This document shows, piece after piece, positions 34,266-45,664 of a DNA stretch of 64,000 nucleotides. How positions within the stretch are numbered: position 1 is the stretch's first letter; each line of letters begins with the position of its first letter. The notes below the pieces were generated by a model. That model ran no database searches. It was not told the DNA's origin and saw nothing but the letters and a program-made list of their open reading frames with translations. Where the stretch lies: NCBI GenBank assembly GCA_031308135.1, contig JAHLJT010003656.1, positions 72,558,984 to 72,622,983 of the forward strand, written 5' to 3'. The DNA is from Acheta domesticus. Its lineage: Eukaryota > Arthropoda > Insecta > Orthoptera > Gryllidae. The translations under genes and the position numbers were made by a program.

Positions 34266-34670
34266 AAGACAAGATGGTGGGGGATGTCGAAAAAATTGGG
34301 CGAGATGCACCCGGTAGAAAACGAGGTCGAGTGCTTCGTCGGGGCAAGGATGGGTGGGCGTCGGGCGCGGCAGCGGCAGGGGGCGGAAGTGGTCGGAGGC
34401 GGCGCGTGGGCGGGGCAGGGAGAGGGAGAGGGGAATCCGCGATCGAACGGCGACCGACCGCAGGCACGCGCGCCGCGCCGGGAAGTCGCTGCGCCGCCCA
34501 CGCAGCGCGCGCTGTCCACCCGCGCCTCCCGGGATCGATGCCCTCGGCCTCGCCTCGCCCAGCCTCGCTACGCCCTGCCTCGCCTCGCTCTGGCTGTTCT
34601 CGCCTTGCCTCACTTTTTCTCACCCTCTCGCTCCTATCCTCACCCTGCCTCCCTCTGCCTGTCCTCGCCC
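34266..34670. other. GC-rich sequence between two satellites
   Basis: CpG-dense at about 34430-34560, then C/T-rich with degenerate CCTCGCC units that look like a drifted forerunner of the 10-bp satellite. Confidence 0.5.
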
Positions 34671-35230
34671 TGACTCGCCCTGACTCGCCCTGACTCGCCC
34701 TGACTCGCCCTGACTCGCCCTGACTCGCCCTGACTCGCCCTGACTCGCCCTGACTCGCCCTGACTCGCCCTGACTCGCCCTGACTCGCCCTGACTCGCCC
34801 TGACTCGCCCTAACTCGCCCTGACTCGCCCTGACTCGCCCTGACTCGCCCTGACTCGCCCTGACTCGCCCTGACTCGCCCTGACTCGCCCTGACTCGCCC
34901 TGACTCGCCCTGACTCGCCCTGACTCGCCCTGACTCGCCCTGACTCGCCCTGACTCGCCCTGACTCGCCCTGACTCGCCCTGACTCGCCCTGACTCGCCC
35001 TGACTCGCCCTGACTCGCCCTGACTCGCCCTGACTCGCCCTGACTCGCCCTGACTCGCCCTGACTCGCCCTGACTCGCCCTGACTCGCCCTGACTCGCCC
35101 TGACTCGCCCTGACTCGCCCTGACTCGCCCTGACTCGCCCTGACTCGCCCTGACTCGCCCTGACTCGCCCTGACTCGCCCTGACTCGCCCTGACTCGCCC
35201 TGACTCGCCCTGACTCGCCCTGACTCGCCC
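34671..35230 (+). repeat. 10-bp satellite, 56 units, almost perfect
   Basis: TGACTCGCCC is repeated 56 times in exact register. The only variant I see is TAACTCGCCC at 34811-34820. The complementary strand reads as a 10-residue peptide repeat, which is a by-product. Such uniformity implies very recent expansion, active homogenisation or an assembly effect. Confidence 0.97.
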
Positions 35231-35815
35231 TCGACGGGCGAGGGGGAGTGTTTAACTATGATCACCTATGGGATTTTTCCCTATATCTTTAATTAAGTAA
35301 GGACTTATATTTCATTGTTTTAAACATTGATTATTAGAACATTTCTTAATTCTCAGTGATTGTTTCATCTTTCAACGCTTTTGAAATGTTGAGAAACAAA
35401 TTCGAAACTGTCGTCGGGCGTAATCATTTCGTGGTTGCTCCAGCGTTGTCATTAAGCCAGGCCTGCCATAAAACACCTTAGAATTTTGTTTTAGCTTTTT
35501 CGATGTATGTCAATGTTGAGCAGTCGGAGGAACATTGCGAATATTGAACTACTTCTTCAAAACCAATACATTGCCACTTGTGCCCTCCTCGAAAAGGCCT
35601 AAAAGAACAGAAAATATTCAAAATGTACAGTACAGTACATGCACTTTAAAAATTGAAAACATTTTAACACTAACTGGGAGACATTGTTATATATTGGTAT
35701 ATTCATGTTTTATTTATACTTTTATAAATGAAATTTTCCTTCAATTACATTGCAATATATTTTTCATCCGGTTGTGACCCCGTTCTCAGTGGGGTTCTCC
35801 GGGTAGCAAAGTGGT
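35231..35815. other. AT-rich intergenic DNA, nothing recognised
   Basis: A short frame at 35535-35777 has no recognisable feature. Confidence 0.5.
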
Positions 35816-36720
35816 GTTGGTATGCAACTGTTAACAGTGAAGTATTGTAGATTTGCACGAAATTTTATATATTCTTAAACGATACTTTCATGTAAAATGC
35901 TTCAAAATGTACGGTTTAATAAGCAAATCACAGCGGCGGAAGCTGCGGTGAGTGCGGAAACTTGAATGATGGCGCTGGCTCTGGCACTGGTAAGCGCTAA
36001 ATCGAAGACGAGGGAGGGAACGTGGGTGAGAACGAGATGGAGGAAGACGAGATCATGGGAGGAGAAAGAGTTGGAGAGCGGAGGATGAGAATGGTATTGG
36101 TATGCGACTGTTAATAGTAAAGTATCGTAGACATATACGGAACTATATATTCTTAAAGGATACTTTCATCTAAAATTTTTCAAAATTTACAGTTTACATT
36201 CAGATATAATCACAGTGGTGCCTCAAGGTCACAGCTAGACGGAGAGGGGAACACTGTCATCCAATCGGGAGCTTCGTTACAATTTAAATGTTTGGTAATG
36301 AAGCTACCGATTGGATGACAATGTTCCCCTCTCGTTGCAGGCCGTGACCTTGAGGCGCCACTATAAATAAATCAAAGTTTAATATGAGAATCATGCGGCT
36401 GGATCTGTGATAGGGGTGGGAGTTGCGGCGAGTGTGAAAACGAGGGTGATGGCACTGGCGCTGGTAGGGGCTAAAACGAAGACGAGGGAGGGAACGTGGG
36501 TGAGGACGAGAAGATGGAGGAAGGAAGACGAGAAGGTGGAAAGGACGAGATCATGGGGGAGAAAGAGATCGAGAAGGGGGGCGAGAACGTGGGGAAGGAC
36601 GAGAATTGTACGAGAATGTGACTGTAAATAGTCAAGTGTCCTAGACTCTACACGAAACTATAGCTTTTTAAAGAACATTTTCAAGTAAATTGCTCTAAAA
36701 TTTATAGTTTGAATATTTAT
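35816..36720 (+). repeat. Composite repeat: AT-rich module and GC-rich module in successive copies
   Basis: The AT-rich module, beginning TATGCAACTGTTAACAGTGA or a variant and ending in a TCAAAATGTACGGTTT-like end, occurs at about 35820-35918, 36100-36195 and 36615-36715. The GC-rich module (GAAGCTGCGGTGAGTGCGG...) lies between at about 35938-36070 and 36418-36600, and also at 33880. A foldback element interrupts the array at 36214-36362. Confidence 0.75.
36214..36362. mobile_element. Foldback/MITE-like element, 149 bp
   Basis: The two halves are near-complementary over almost their full length: AGTGGTGCCTCAAGGTCAC at the left and GTGACCTTGAGGCGCCACT at the right, with further pairing of GAGAGGGGAACACTGTCATC against GATGACAATGTTCCCCTCTC. 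The loop is about 14 bases (AATTTAAATG...). No clear target duplication. Confidence 0.85.
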
Positions 36721-37155
36721 AGTGAAAATTTTATAATAATTCTTTGTCTTGTTAGACACTTAAAAATTACGTGTCCCTCTGTGCCCAAAGCGTCCTGAGT
36801 ATTTTTTATTGCTTAGTGAGGCACAGTACTCTACTACAGATTTTTTATGAAATGTGTGTTTGAATATGTAATGCAGGGTATTGTTTAGACAGTGAAGACA
36901 CGAGAAAGAAATAGAAAAAAGTTAGCTTTCTAACATTTTTTTCACGGAGAATGAGATTAATTAGACGAATACCGAGAAATATTAACACGGAAGGAATGAA
37001 AACATTGAAAACATTGTTAACTCTCAAAACACTGATATCTAATAGAAAATTAAATGCATTTGCCTCCTGTAAAACTTAAACAAAAAAATTAAATTCTTGG
37101 AATATATTACAAAAAATAACTTCAGCTATCACATAACACATATGGTCGCATTATT
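36721..37155. other. AT-rich intergenic DNA, nothing recognised
   Basis: No feature recognised. Confidence 0.5.
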
Positions 37156-37160
37156 GTATC

Positions 37161-37877
37161 TATACGGGTGTTTTAATAAGGACTTCACAAGTTTGAATGC
37201 TCATACAAACTCTTTTATACGACCCACAGACCTATGCTTGCCGTCATATTGAAGATAAATAGATTACGTTTTGACTCACGTGGTACTCTATTACAGATTC
37301 GTGGCACCGCAAGCGTTGGCAGAGATTAAAAAAATATGGACCTTTCCTGAGTCTGTCCTCGCCTGTTGAGAAACTGTTGAGAAAACGGTTGCATCTCAAA
37401 CCATACAAATTAACAATAGTGCAAGAACAAAGGTAAACTGATAAGATTGCTCGTAAGGACTTTTGTTTGGAAATGCTGCATGATGGTTGGGCCGAGATGC
37501 GGAAATTACATGGTACCCACGTTTACCAGGTCTAACACCCCCGTTTTTTTCTTTTGGGGATTATTCAAGGCCACCGATTGTTCCACCCTTGCCAGGTGTT
37601 CTACCAGAGCTGAGAGATAGAATTTGTCTCGCAATTGATCAAGTTACCCCTGACAAACTTCAGCTGGTATTACAAGAAATCGACATCAGATGGGATGTGT
37701 GCCGCATGACCAATGGACGCCATATTGAATCTGTTTAAATAACATTTGAATCGCGTTTAACTAGAATTTGAAATTTTTCATGTATTTCGCTAAATATTAA
37801 CGCCAAAAACAGATCAGTAAGTTAAATGAGTAAATCAAGCCTTTAAACTTGTAAAGTCCTTATTAAAACACCGTGTA
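37161..37877 (+). mobile_element. Internally deleted Tc1/mariner-type element
   Basis: Terminal inverted repeats of about 35 bp: GTGTTTTAATAAGGACTTCA at the left (37169) and the complement TGTTTTAATAAGGACTTTAC at the right end, both continuing ACAAGTTT. TA dinucleotides lie at both outer ends, as expected for this superfamily. Between them are remnants of one transposase, so the element is about 717 bp instead of a usual 1.3-2 kb. Confidence 0.85.
37380..37738 (+). pseudogene. Tc1/mariner-type transposase remnant
   Basis: The N-terminal piece (about 37375-37490) reads LRKRLHLKPYKLTIVQEQ and, after stops, DKIARKDFCLEML, like the second helix-turn-helix region of DDE transposases that carry a GAPPHY motif. 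The C-terminal piece (37487-37738) includes RLPGLTPPFFSFGDY, where the family usually has PDLTPLDFFLWG; the catalytic Asp is replaced. It ends DVCRMTNGRHIESV, which matches the usual C-terminus. The central catalytic region is deleted. It cannot be active, but its terminal repeats could be mobilised by a relative. Confidence 0.82.
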
Positions 37878-39180
37878 TTTACGCAGAAAAGTATTTTAAT
37901 TATTTTTAAGAGATAACTATCGATCTGTAACAGTGATGAGCGAATGTGAAATTAGAGAATAGCTCTGAGTAAGTATATTCAAATGACCGTGTTCAATGTA
38001 GTGACTAATATTAGTGTTAAGAGTTCTCTCGAGAGAAACTTGGATCTGCTTGCGTAGTTGGGTTTACGCTCGCCCCTGCGTTCCACTATTTAGTCTTTAT
38101 GACACCTTTTTAATATCATTCACCGTAATTCATTGCCGCGATTCTCACTCACCACTCTTTATCCTCCTCCTTTGTTCTCGCTCTATTTGTTACATCATGT
38201 AAGCGTGACATTTCCAGCAAATTATTTGATTTTCTTTCTAGCCCACCATCCTCATTTACATCTCCAATTTCACAAGTTTGTTCGTCCTAATCTTTAACTT
38301 TCTTTTTCTAAGGGGCACTGATCTTCACCAATCGTCAGTCTGAACGCAGAACTCACATCAGACTTCATCGATCGACTAAATCGGCAAATCATTGCTTTAA
38401 GAATGTTGAATTCATCTTATTTACAGTGAAATTTCTTTGCCACCCTCCATTGTCTTCGTCTTCACCTCCAACCTCAATTCGTTCTTATTTCACATCTACC
38501 TCTCCGCCCAATTATCTTTATTCTCGCTCTGACCTCCCCACGCTCAAAGTCCGTCTCGCTTAATTCTCTGTATTAGTACTCGTATATTATGATACGTATT
38601 AAATGGAATTGAAGTGATTGTACGTGTTTTCAAAATAACTTGTTTAAAAGCTCTTATGGGTATTTACATGATATAAAAACGCATTCATTTTTTTTACATT
38701 TGTTGTCCATCTGTTTGTCCGGTATAATCCTGTAATCACGGGAAAGGCTAAACCGATTTCAATGAGTATTTAAGAGTATTTTGCCGGGAATGATTTAGGC
38801 TACTTTTTTGAGTTCATTAATTTATATTCTATTTATAGAGAATGTTTATAAAATTATAAAAAAAGAAATTTCTTCCGATATTAATGAAATTTTGTACATC
38901 TGACGTTTAAAACTAGAAAAAGTTTACTGTTTACATTAGATATATTAAAACCCATCTCATGCATTAAAGCAGAATTTAATTGCCCCTTGTGTTAAGTTTC
39001 TACGAATATTTGAAAAAAGGCTAGGAAATTCACTTAAGCGGATAACAAGTTCCTAAAAACCTATTTAATTTTGTATTAATTCATCGTAGATTCGTCCAGA
39101 TACCACAATTGGTGTTCCGGGTAATTGGAAGTCAAAATTCAAGTGAATAATAATGTATATTACGAAATGAAGATATTAGA
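37878..39180. other. Intergenic DNA, nothing recognised
   Basis: AT-rich with a C/T-rich patch near 38080-38560. No gene supported. Confidence 0.5.
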
Positions 39181-39560
39181 ATGAATTCATTGTGTCCGAG
39201 AGGACCAAGGCGTTGCCTAATGGGGAGAGCAGGGGGGAAGGACCATCGAGGGCGGAGTGTGGCAGAGTTAGCGAACTGGCGGGGCAGGGGGTGGCGTTGG
39301 CCTGGGGTGGAGTGGCGAGTGGTGGGGCAGCGGGAAGCAGGACAGGTCGACCTAGCGCAGGCAGGCAGTGCAGGGATACACTACAGATGGAATTCATTCC
39401 TCTTCCTGTCTAATAGATAAGCGTGATAAATAAAATTCCGAGCAACGCGGGATTCTTCGGTTACTCTCATCTATAATCTTGTCTCAGTGTAACCCTCAGC
39501 TCGTCTCGACTCCCGTCACATAGCTGTTTTCTCTGCCTTCCTTCAGGTCGTGTAGCAACC
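39181..39560. other. G-rich patch, unassigned
   Basis: A G-rich segment at 39200-39370 gives overlapping frames on both strands. No domain recognised. Confidence 0.45.
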
Positions 39561-40215
39561 GCCCCGTTTTCTTGCTCCCCCAGCCTCCATTTCCCACCTC
39601 GAGGCCACGCGCTGATACACCCGCTCCGTCTACACGCCGGCGGGGCTACCTCTGTCACGCGGCCTTTCGGCGAGCTATCGCTGGCGGCGGGCGAGGGGCG
39701 GGGCGTGGGGCGGGGCGATCCGCCCTCGGGGGAGGCTACTGGAGATGCAGGCCACGCGGCACGGCGTCCCCGCAGGCGCGGGATTAGGGTGGACACGTCC
39801 GCGCCGGCCGCGCGATCCTCCGGCTGTGGGGGCGGCGGCGATGGCGGGGGCGACGGCGGAGGTGGAGTTGGCGGGGTTGGGGGCGGTGGCGGCGTCGCAG
39901 GGTGGAAGGCGGCGAGGGTGCAGGCGGCGGTGGCGGCGGCAGCGGTGTCGTAGACGGGGGTGGCGGCGGGTGCGGCGGGTGAAGTGGGGGCGGCGGAAGC
40001 GGCGGGTGCGGCGGGTGCGGCGGGTGCGGCGGGGGCGGCGGGGGCGGCGGGGACGGCGGGGCGGCGGGGGCGGCGGGGGCGGCGGGGGCGGCGAGGACGG
40101 CGGGGGCGGCGGGGGCGGCGGGAAGGCGGGGACGCCGGGGGCCGCGGGGGCGGCGGGGGCGGCGGGGCCGGCGGGGCGCGCCATGGAAGGGGCGGCGATG
40201 GGCAGAGCTCTGTGC
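39561..40215. promoter_or_regulatory. CpG island with GGN tandem repeats
   Basis: CpG-dense sequence with a long run of GGCGGGGGC and GGCGGGTGC units at about 39950-40170. It has the potential for multiple G-quadruplexes. Translated frames are Ala/Gly, Arg/Arg or Pro-rich repeats and are not taken as genes. Confidence 0.5.
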
Positions 40216-40950
40216 GAACTCGCTTTCATCCCGCCCGGGTTGTGCTCTTGGTACAAAGACTGGAGGGGAATGTAATGTAGAGGAATTTTCACCTGGTGCG
40301 CACACGTTATTACTCACGTGGCTGAAATTGTATCTTGACACAAATGTATACAGCATGATTCAAACTTGCGTTAGGACTCACGAGATGGGGTTTCTGTTAT
40401 AAATAAGTATGCCACATCTGCGAAAAGGCACATAAATATACCTGCCTTTTTGAAATTATCGATAAAAAATTTTACTGTCCGTGAATGGAGCCAGAGACTT
40501 ATGCTGCCATATTACGATAGAATGCAAATTTGCCATTAACATGTTGGAATTTTGTTGTCGCGCAATAATGTATGCGTAAGTAATGTCGCGCAATAATATA
40601 ATGTAAACGTAAGTCACGTTAGACGGCTTGCGCATCGTATTAAGGACGAAACTTTAAACTGCGCGAAGTTACAACGCGAAACAATTTTCTTTTGTCAGTT
40701 ACGCAGAGGAGAGACTTATCCCTTAGCAATACCTGACGGTCTCTGGTTGTCTGTATCAAAAGTTTTGTCACAGAGGGACGTGCCATTTTTCTTCGCTGAT
40801 ATGTTTTTGGTAAAACAGTAATCTAATACTATTCACATCAATTGCAAACGTGTTAGAAAAAATTATGCAAGATATCAGTAATGAATGTACAATGGTAGGA
40901 CTACAGGTGAATCTTTAAAAAAATTACTAACGTAAAACCAAAAGCAATTG
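40216..40950. other. Intergenic DNA, nothing recognised
   Basis: A local direct repeat, GTCGCGCAATAAT, occurs at 40558 and 40585. Nothing else found. Confidence 0.5.
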
Positions 40951-40954
40951 TAAT

Positions 40955-41620
40955 AGATGGTAAAAGAATGGAGTATGTATACACAGGTAATTAACAGTAT
41001 CATAAAAAATAAGGGAGAGAACAAAAATAAAAGATTCAGCAAAACAAACCAAAATTCTCAACTGGAGATGGGGTGGTCATATTATGAGACTAGATCAACA
41101 GAGATGGACATACACCTTGACAACCTGGGACCCCAGAACTGAATGGAGAAAAGTGGGAAGGCAAAGAGGAAGGTGGACGGATAACGACAAATAACAAACA
41201 GCCGTTGGACAAGCTTAGCACTAGACAGAATTACATGGAGAAAAATGGACGCTGAATAACATGGAGAACAGAAGATAACTGACCAAGACATAAAGGACAA
41301 GAAAGAAGAAAGAATAAGAAGTGTACATTATGTACAAAAAGTTACCAACACTTTTAAAGTTACATTAAGTAGGGTAACTATGAGTTAAAACAAAGAGAGA
41401 CGACACAAACGATATATTGTAGAAGAAATATTATTGTATTTTAGGTTCTTATAATTATGTTATTTTTATGTCTATGTCATTATTATGTTATTGCTTACAT
41501 TAAGTTCTTATGATTGTGTCTTATACAAAAAATAATGTATGTCATCCTCACATACCCTGTAAAGGAGGCATTCTCCCTTAATGAGATCCTAAAGGCTAAA
41601 ATAAAATAAAAATAAAATAC
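40955..41620 (+). mobile_element. LINE 3' end (reverse transcriptase C-terminus and 3' UTR)
   Basis: A stretch at about 41040-41190 translates to ILNWRWGGHIMRLDQQRWTY, then TWDPRTEWRKVGRQRGRW. This is the WRWAGHV...R...GRP.RW pattern at the C-terminus of many insect non-LTR retrotransposon reverse transcriptases. It is followed by stops and a 3' UTR ending in (AAAAT)n at about 41597-41618. Only the 3' part is present, as expected from incomplete reverse transcription. Clade (RTE, Jockey or another) not resolved. Confidence 0.75.
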
Positions 41621-43594
41621 ATTAAAGATTTACTAAGAATAAAATAACGCATACAACATATCATATCGTGAAGTAGCTTAGTTTCTAAAGTGGGGAGTCA
41701 ATTTTATTTCACACTATAGCACATAAAACCCTCCTTGAGAGCGCTCCTGACTTTTACTCGATCTTCGAATATGGGAGAGCCTTCTAGTCTGGCTTATTGA
41801 GGCTAGGTAACAGTCAACCGATGTCACGCAATTAGCGGTTTATGCGTGTGACACACAATCGTGTTCGAGTGTCCCTTTTGCCGTGGCGACATCATTTTGA
41901 AGGAAACTTATTTATTAATGTTATAGCGTGCGTAAATCCGGCAATCAATATTTAATTACATGTTTAGTGGACTTTTTTCTGCGCGATTCATCTATACTAG
42001 TTTCGTTTAATAATAATTCGACGAGTGAAACAGTTTTAAGTGTATTTTATTTTAACGACCGCAAACCACAATGTTTTACAGATTAATGGGCGATGGTTGC
42101 AAAATGTTGAGCGTGTTAAGTGGCCGATGTTTCGTAAATTTTGTATTTCCATCATCAGAACTTGCCAACGGCATACTGTTAACTAGTAACAAGTATTCGT
42201 AACTTTCCACGCCGTGCACAAGGAACGATGTTAAGTGAATCTGCGATGTTGATTACGTCCGCATACTAGGCTTTTTCGGTGCGCAACAGGGTAAAATTGC
42301 AAACGCAATGTCTTCTCTGACCACACTGAACATCGTAGCCATTAAGAAGGTTAATTAGAGACATAAATATGTTAGTACTACATTTATTATAACTAACAGA
42401 AAGAACAAATACTGAGAGAGAATTATTTGTGTGAAGGAATATTTTAAGGTATTCAGACCAGAGGAGAGCATAGTTAATTCGTTTTATTAAAGAAGTTTCT
42501 GTGTATGATACTGTTTCAAGCATTCGTAACAACCATCATATACCAATACTATGTTCTTTTCGAATTACTTACTGTATTTTCTAGTAATGTTGAATTCATA
42601 TCAATTTATATTTTTTCTATCAAGAGTTCTTTTTTCACAACTCTTCAATGCTTACTTTAACTAAGACTTTGATTTCCCCTACCAAAACAATTATTTAAGA
42701 TTTGTGTTATTTTAGAACAGAAAGTCACATTCTTTTAGAACAGGGTAGTAAAGAGCGTCACATTCTTTGCTTCAAAGGAGTCACACTTTTTAGTCTTTGG
42801 ATAAAATGTAGGAATTATCTTCTATGGGAAACCGTTCTTCATTGGGTAAGTTTATGCGAGAAGGACTCGTGCTCTAAACACCTGTTTTGAAAGAACTGCT
42901 CAAATTCAATACTTATTCAACACATTATTCGCCTTCAAAAGAAAGGCACAATTTCTTTCCTTGTTTGAAAACAATTATTTTTATGCATAGGGTTTTGTGT
43001 TCTTTTTATGCACAGCAAATTTTAGGTAATAAATTGGAATAAAACCGTCAAATATATAGAATAAAATCTGAATACAAAGTGAGTAATAGATTTTAGAAAC
43101 ATTCTGCGCAACAAGCTTAAACGTTTTGTTTGCAACAAAGACGATATGTGCTTGACAATAAGTACGAGAACATGGAAGAAAAAGTCTCTTTCTTTAAATC
43201 TTCTTTTAAAAACTTAACATATTTTCAATAAAGTTAACATCTTCTTCAACTAGAAATAGGTTTTAACTTTTTACATTGGCAACTTTCTCATGATTTACAT
43301 CTGGGCGTGGAGTTTTTTTCAGAAGTAACTATGTCAAATCCTTGTACACCAGGTGTACGCTGCAAAGTTTGGAGTATATGTGCGAGAATATTGGACAATG
43401 CCTTTTCTAAGGTATTTTATGAGCACATAATTCATTATCCTGAATGGAGTTTTACTTTTACAAATGAGCTTCTCATAGAAAAATGATGTCACTATTAAAA
43501 CAAAATTCTTCTCCGTTACAACATTAAATGGAGCTTTTTGGTAAAGGTCCATCACCAACTCCTACTTCATGTTATGTCGTTATGTAATAATAAC

Positions 43595-43646
<52 letters not shown>

Positions 43647-45590
43647 CTTTCGTTTAAAACAAACAAACGATAATATCTTCACATTTGCAGCTACCTGCTT
43701 CTCAACGGTTGCTTTGAAACGTGGGAACAAACCTTGCTAAAGAACTACCTGCACTAAAGAACATGGTTTACACGAATAGCCATTCTGCGTAAAAAGAACC
43801 CATAGGCTTTTGTGTCCTTTTTACGTCAACAGCGTGTCATTGTATTCTGACACATTTCTCCTTGGAATATAGTTGCGCCTGCGACACCAGATATGCTACT
43901 CGCAACACGAAAAATTCATGCTTAGCGTGTTGCGTCGCCCCTGCGTAGAAAAAGGCTCCATTTTATGCTTTTCATTTCTTTAATTTGAATGTATGAAACT
44001 CGTATCACATTTCCATTTAAACATGTGTAGGGAAACGTGTTTTTAACGAAACAGCTTTGTTTTCTCCTCACTATCCCAACATTTGGGTACTAAAATTATG
44101 CTAAGAAAATAGGAAAATAAAATTTTAAGAAAATACAAACTCGCGAGAAATTTATGGCTGAATATTCAAAACACAGGGTTCACATGAAGTAATAAAATTA
44201 TAAATATTAGAAACATAAATCAATCGTTACGGAAGAAAGGAAGTGTGATTGCGAAATGTTTGTAGACAAGGACACAAATCTAAAACTTAAAAAAATCTTT
44301 TAAAATAGAAAACCATCGACAAAATTATTTAAAAATGTAGAATACTTTTAAATAAAATATACATAATAACGTACTACATAATGCAAAACCTTCTTTTTAT
44401 TTTCTCAATCAATTTTTCAATACAATTTTCATGACCACTCCAGAATAATCTTGTATTTCCGAACGAAAATATTCGCGAGTTAACGATTCAAGAGATTTAA
44501 TTCCAGTGGGATATACTCGAGTGAAAGAACAGTTTTTGCCCATTTCGAAAGTGAAAAAATACAATTTTACTAATCCAGAATATATACTGTATTTCATTAA
44601 AGTTTATGACAAATGAGCAATGATATGTGATTTTGAAACAATCATAAAAGTATCATCGAATGACATTATGCTCGAGGCATTTTCATAAACTCTCTTTGTG
44701 CATCATGGGGGAGGAGTACGATACCGTAACCAACTCATCAGGTGTCATAGTTGATAATTGCTAATCCTTTGGTTCATGTGTAATAAATGGAGCAAAGAGT
44801 GAACATGAAACCGATAATTTGTGTGATAGGGTAATTTGGTTGATGCTGAGTCCACTAATTCTATAGGAATATGGAACAAGCTCCCTAACGGAAATGAAGG
44901 GTGTCAATGTTTGTCGAATTGCTTGCGGGATCCTTCTTTTGGGTAGCACTTTCAAAATTCTAACTGACGTGCTAAAAGTGTTTTGTGAAAGTAATAAGCA
45001 CATCTGAACGTTTCAAATTTGTTATTAAAATTTACACTCCTGTCAATTATTTCACGATTTCGGAAAATTTATAATTATCTTATTATTGGTCCACAAATAA
45101 TCTATCTCAGTGTTCTTCACAAAAGATACATAACTCACTCATTTCTGTGAATCTACAACCTACAATCATTCGTATGTAGTTTATTCTAAAAGAATATCTA
45201 TTTATTTTTTGTGTACTAACATTTTTACACATTTTCCTTATTTTAAATTGCACGTTAAAAGGCATCGTATCATCGCTAATACCACAATTAATTAAAACAG
45301 AAATGTAGCTTAAAAGAGAATTTTTAATGAAAGTCTGAAGATATAAAGGAAAATGACTTTTAAGTTTAGATATGTGGTCTTAACTTGCTCAATCACACTT
45401 TTCATATATCATCAGCATGGGTGTTCGATCGCCAAAGACATCGAATGCTACCTCGATACTGGAATTTTGTAGGGTTCAGAAGGGAACGAGACGTAACACG
45501 AGAAATGTCGACTCTGCCCAGCGCACCGAAGAGAGAACCGCATTTTTCTCATACCTTCCCGCCCTCCTCCGCTTCATTCCCCCCCCCTCG
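41621..45590. other. AT-rich intergenic DNA, nothing coding recognised
   Basis: Several short frames without domains. Includes an AAT microsatellite at 43585-43645. A local imperfect duplication, 'AGTCACATTCTTTTAGAACAG' and 'CGTCACATTCTTTGC', lies near 42721-42775. Confidence 0.5.
43585..43645. repeat. (AAT)n microsatellite
   Basis: About 19 units of AAT/TAA. Confidence 0.95.
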
Positions 45591-45664
45591 GATCGATGAC
45601 CTCCCCTGCCTCCCTCCCGCCACACCGTGCTGACAACGCGCCACCGCTCACGTCCCTTCCCTCC

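Noticed and set aside
34671..35230. CRISPR-like array
   Set aside because: Units are contiguous 10-mers with no spacers, in a eukaryotic context.
34810..35265. Minus-strand 151-codon frame with a 10-residue repeat
   Set aside because: Direct translation of the TGACTCGCCC satellite; three 10-bp units give the 10-residue period.
39675..40356. Ala-, Gly- and Pro-rich frames that could suggest a silk- or collagen-like protein
   Set aside because: GGN tandem repeats create them in several frames on both strands; no signal peptide or consistent repeat structure was found.
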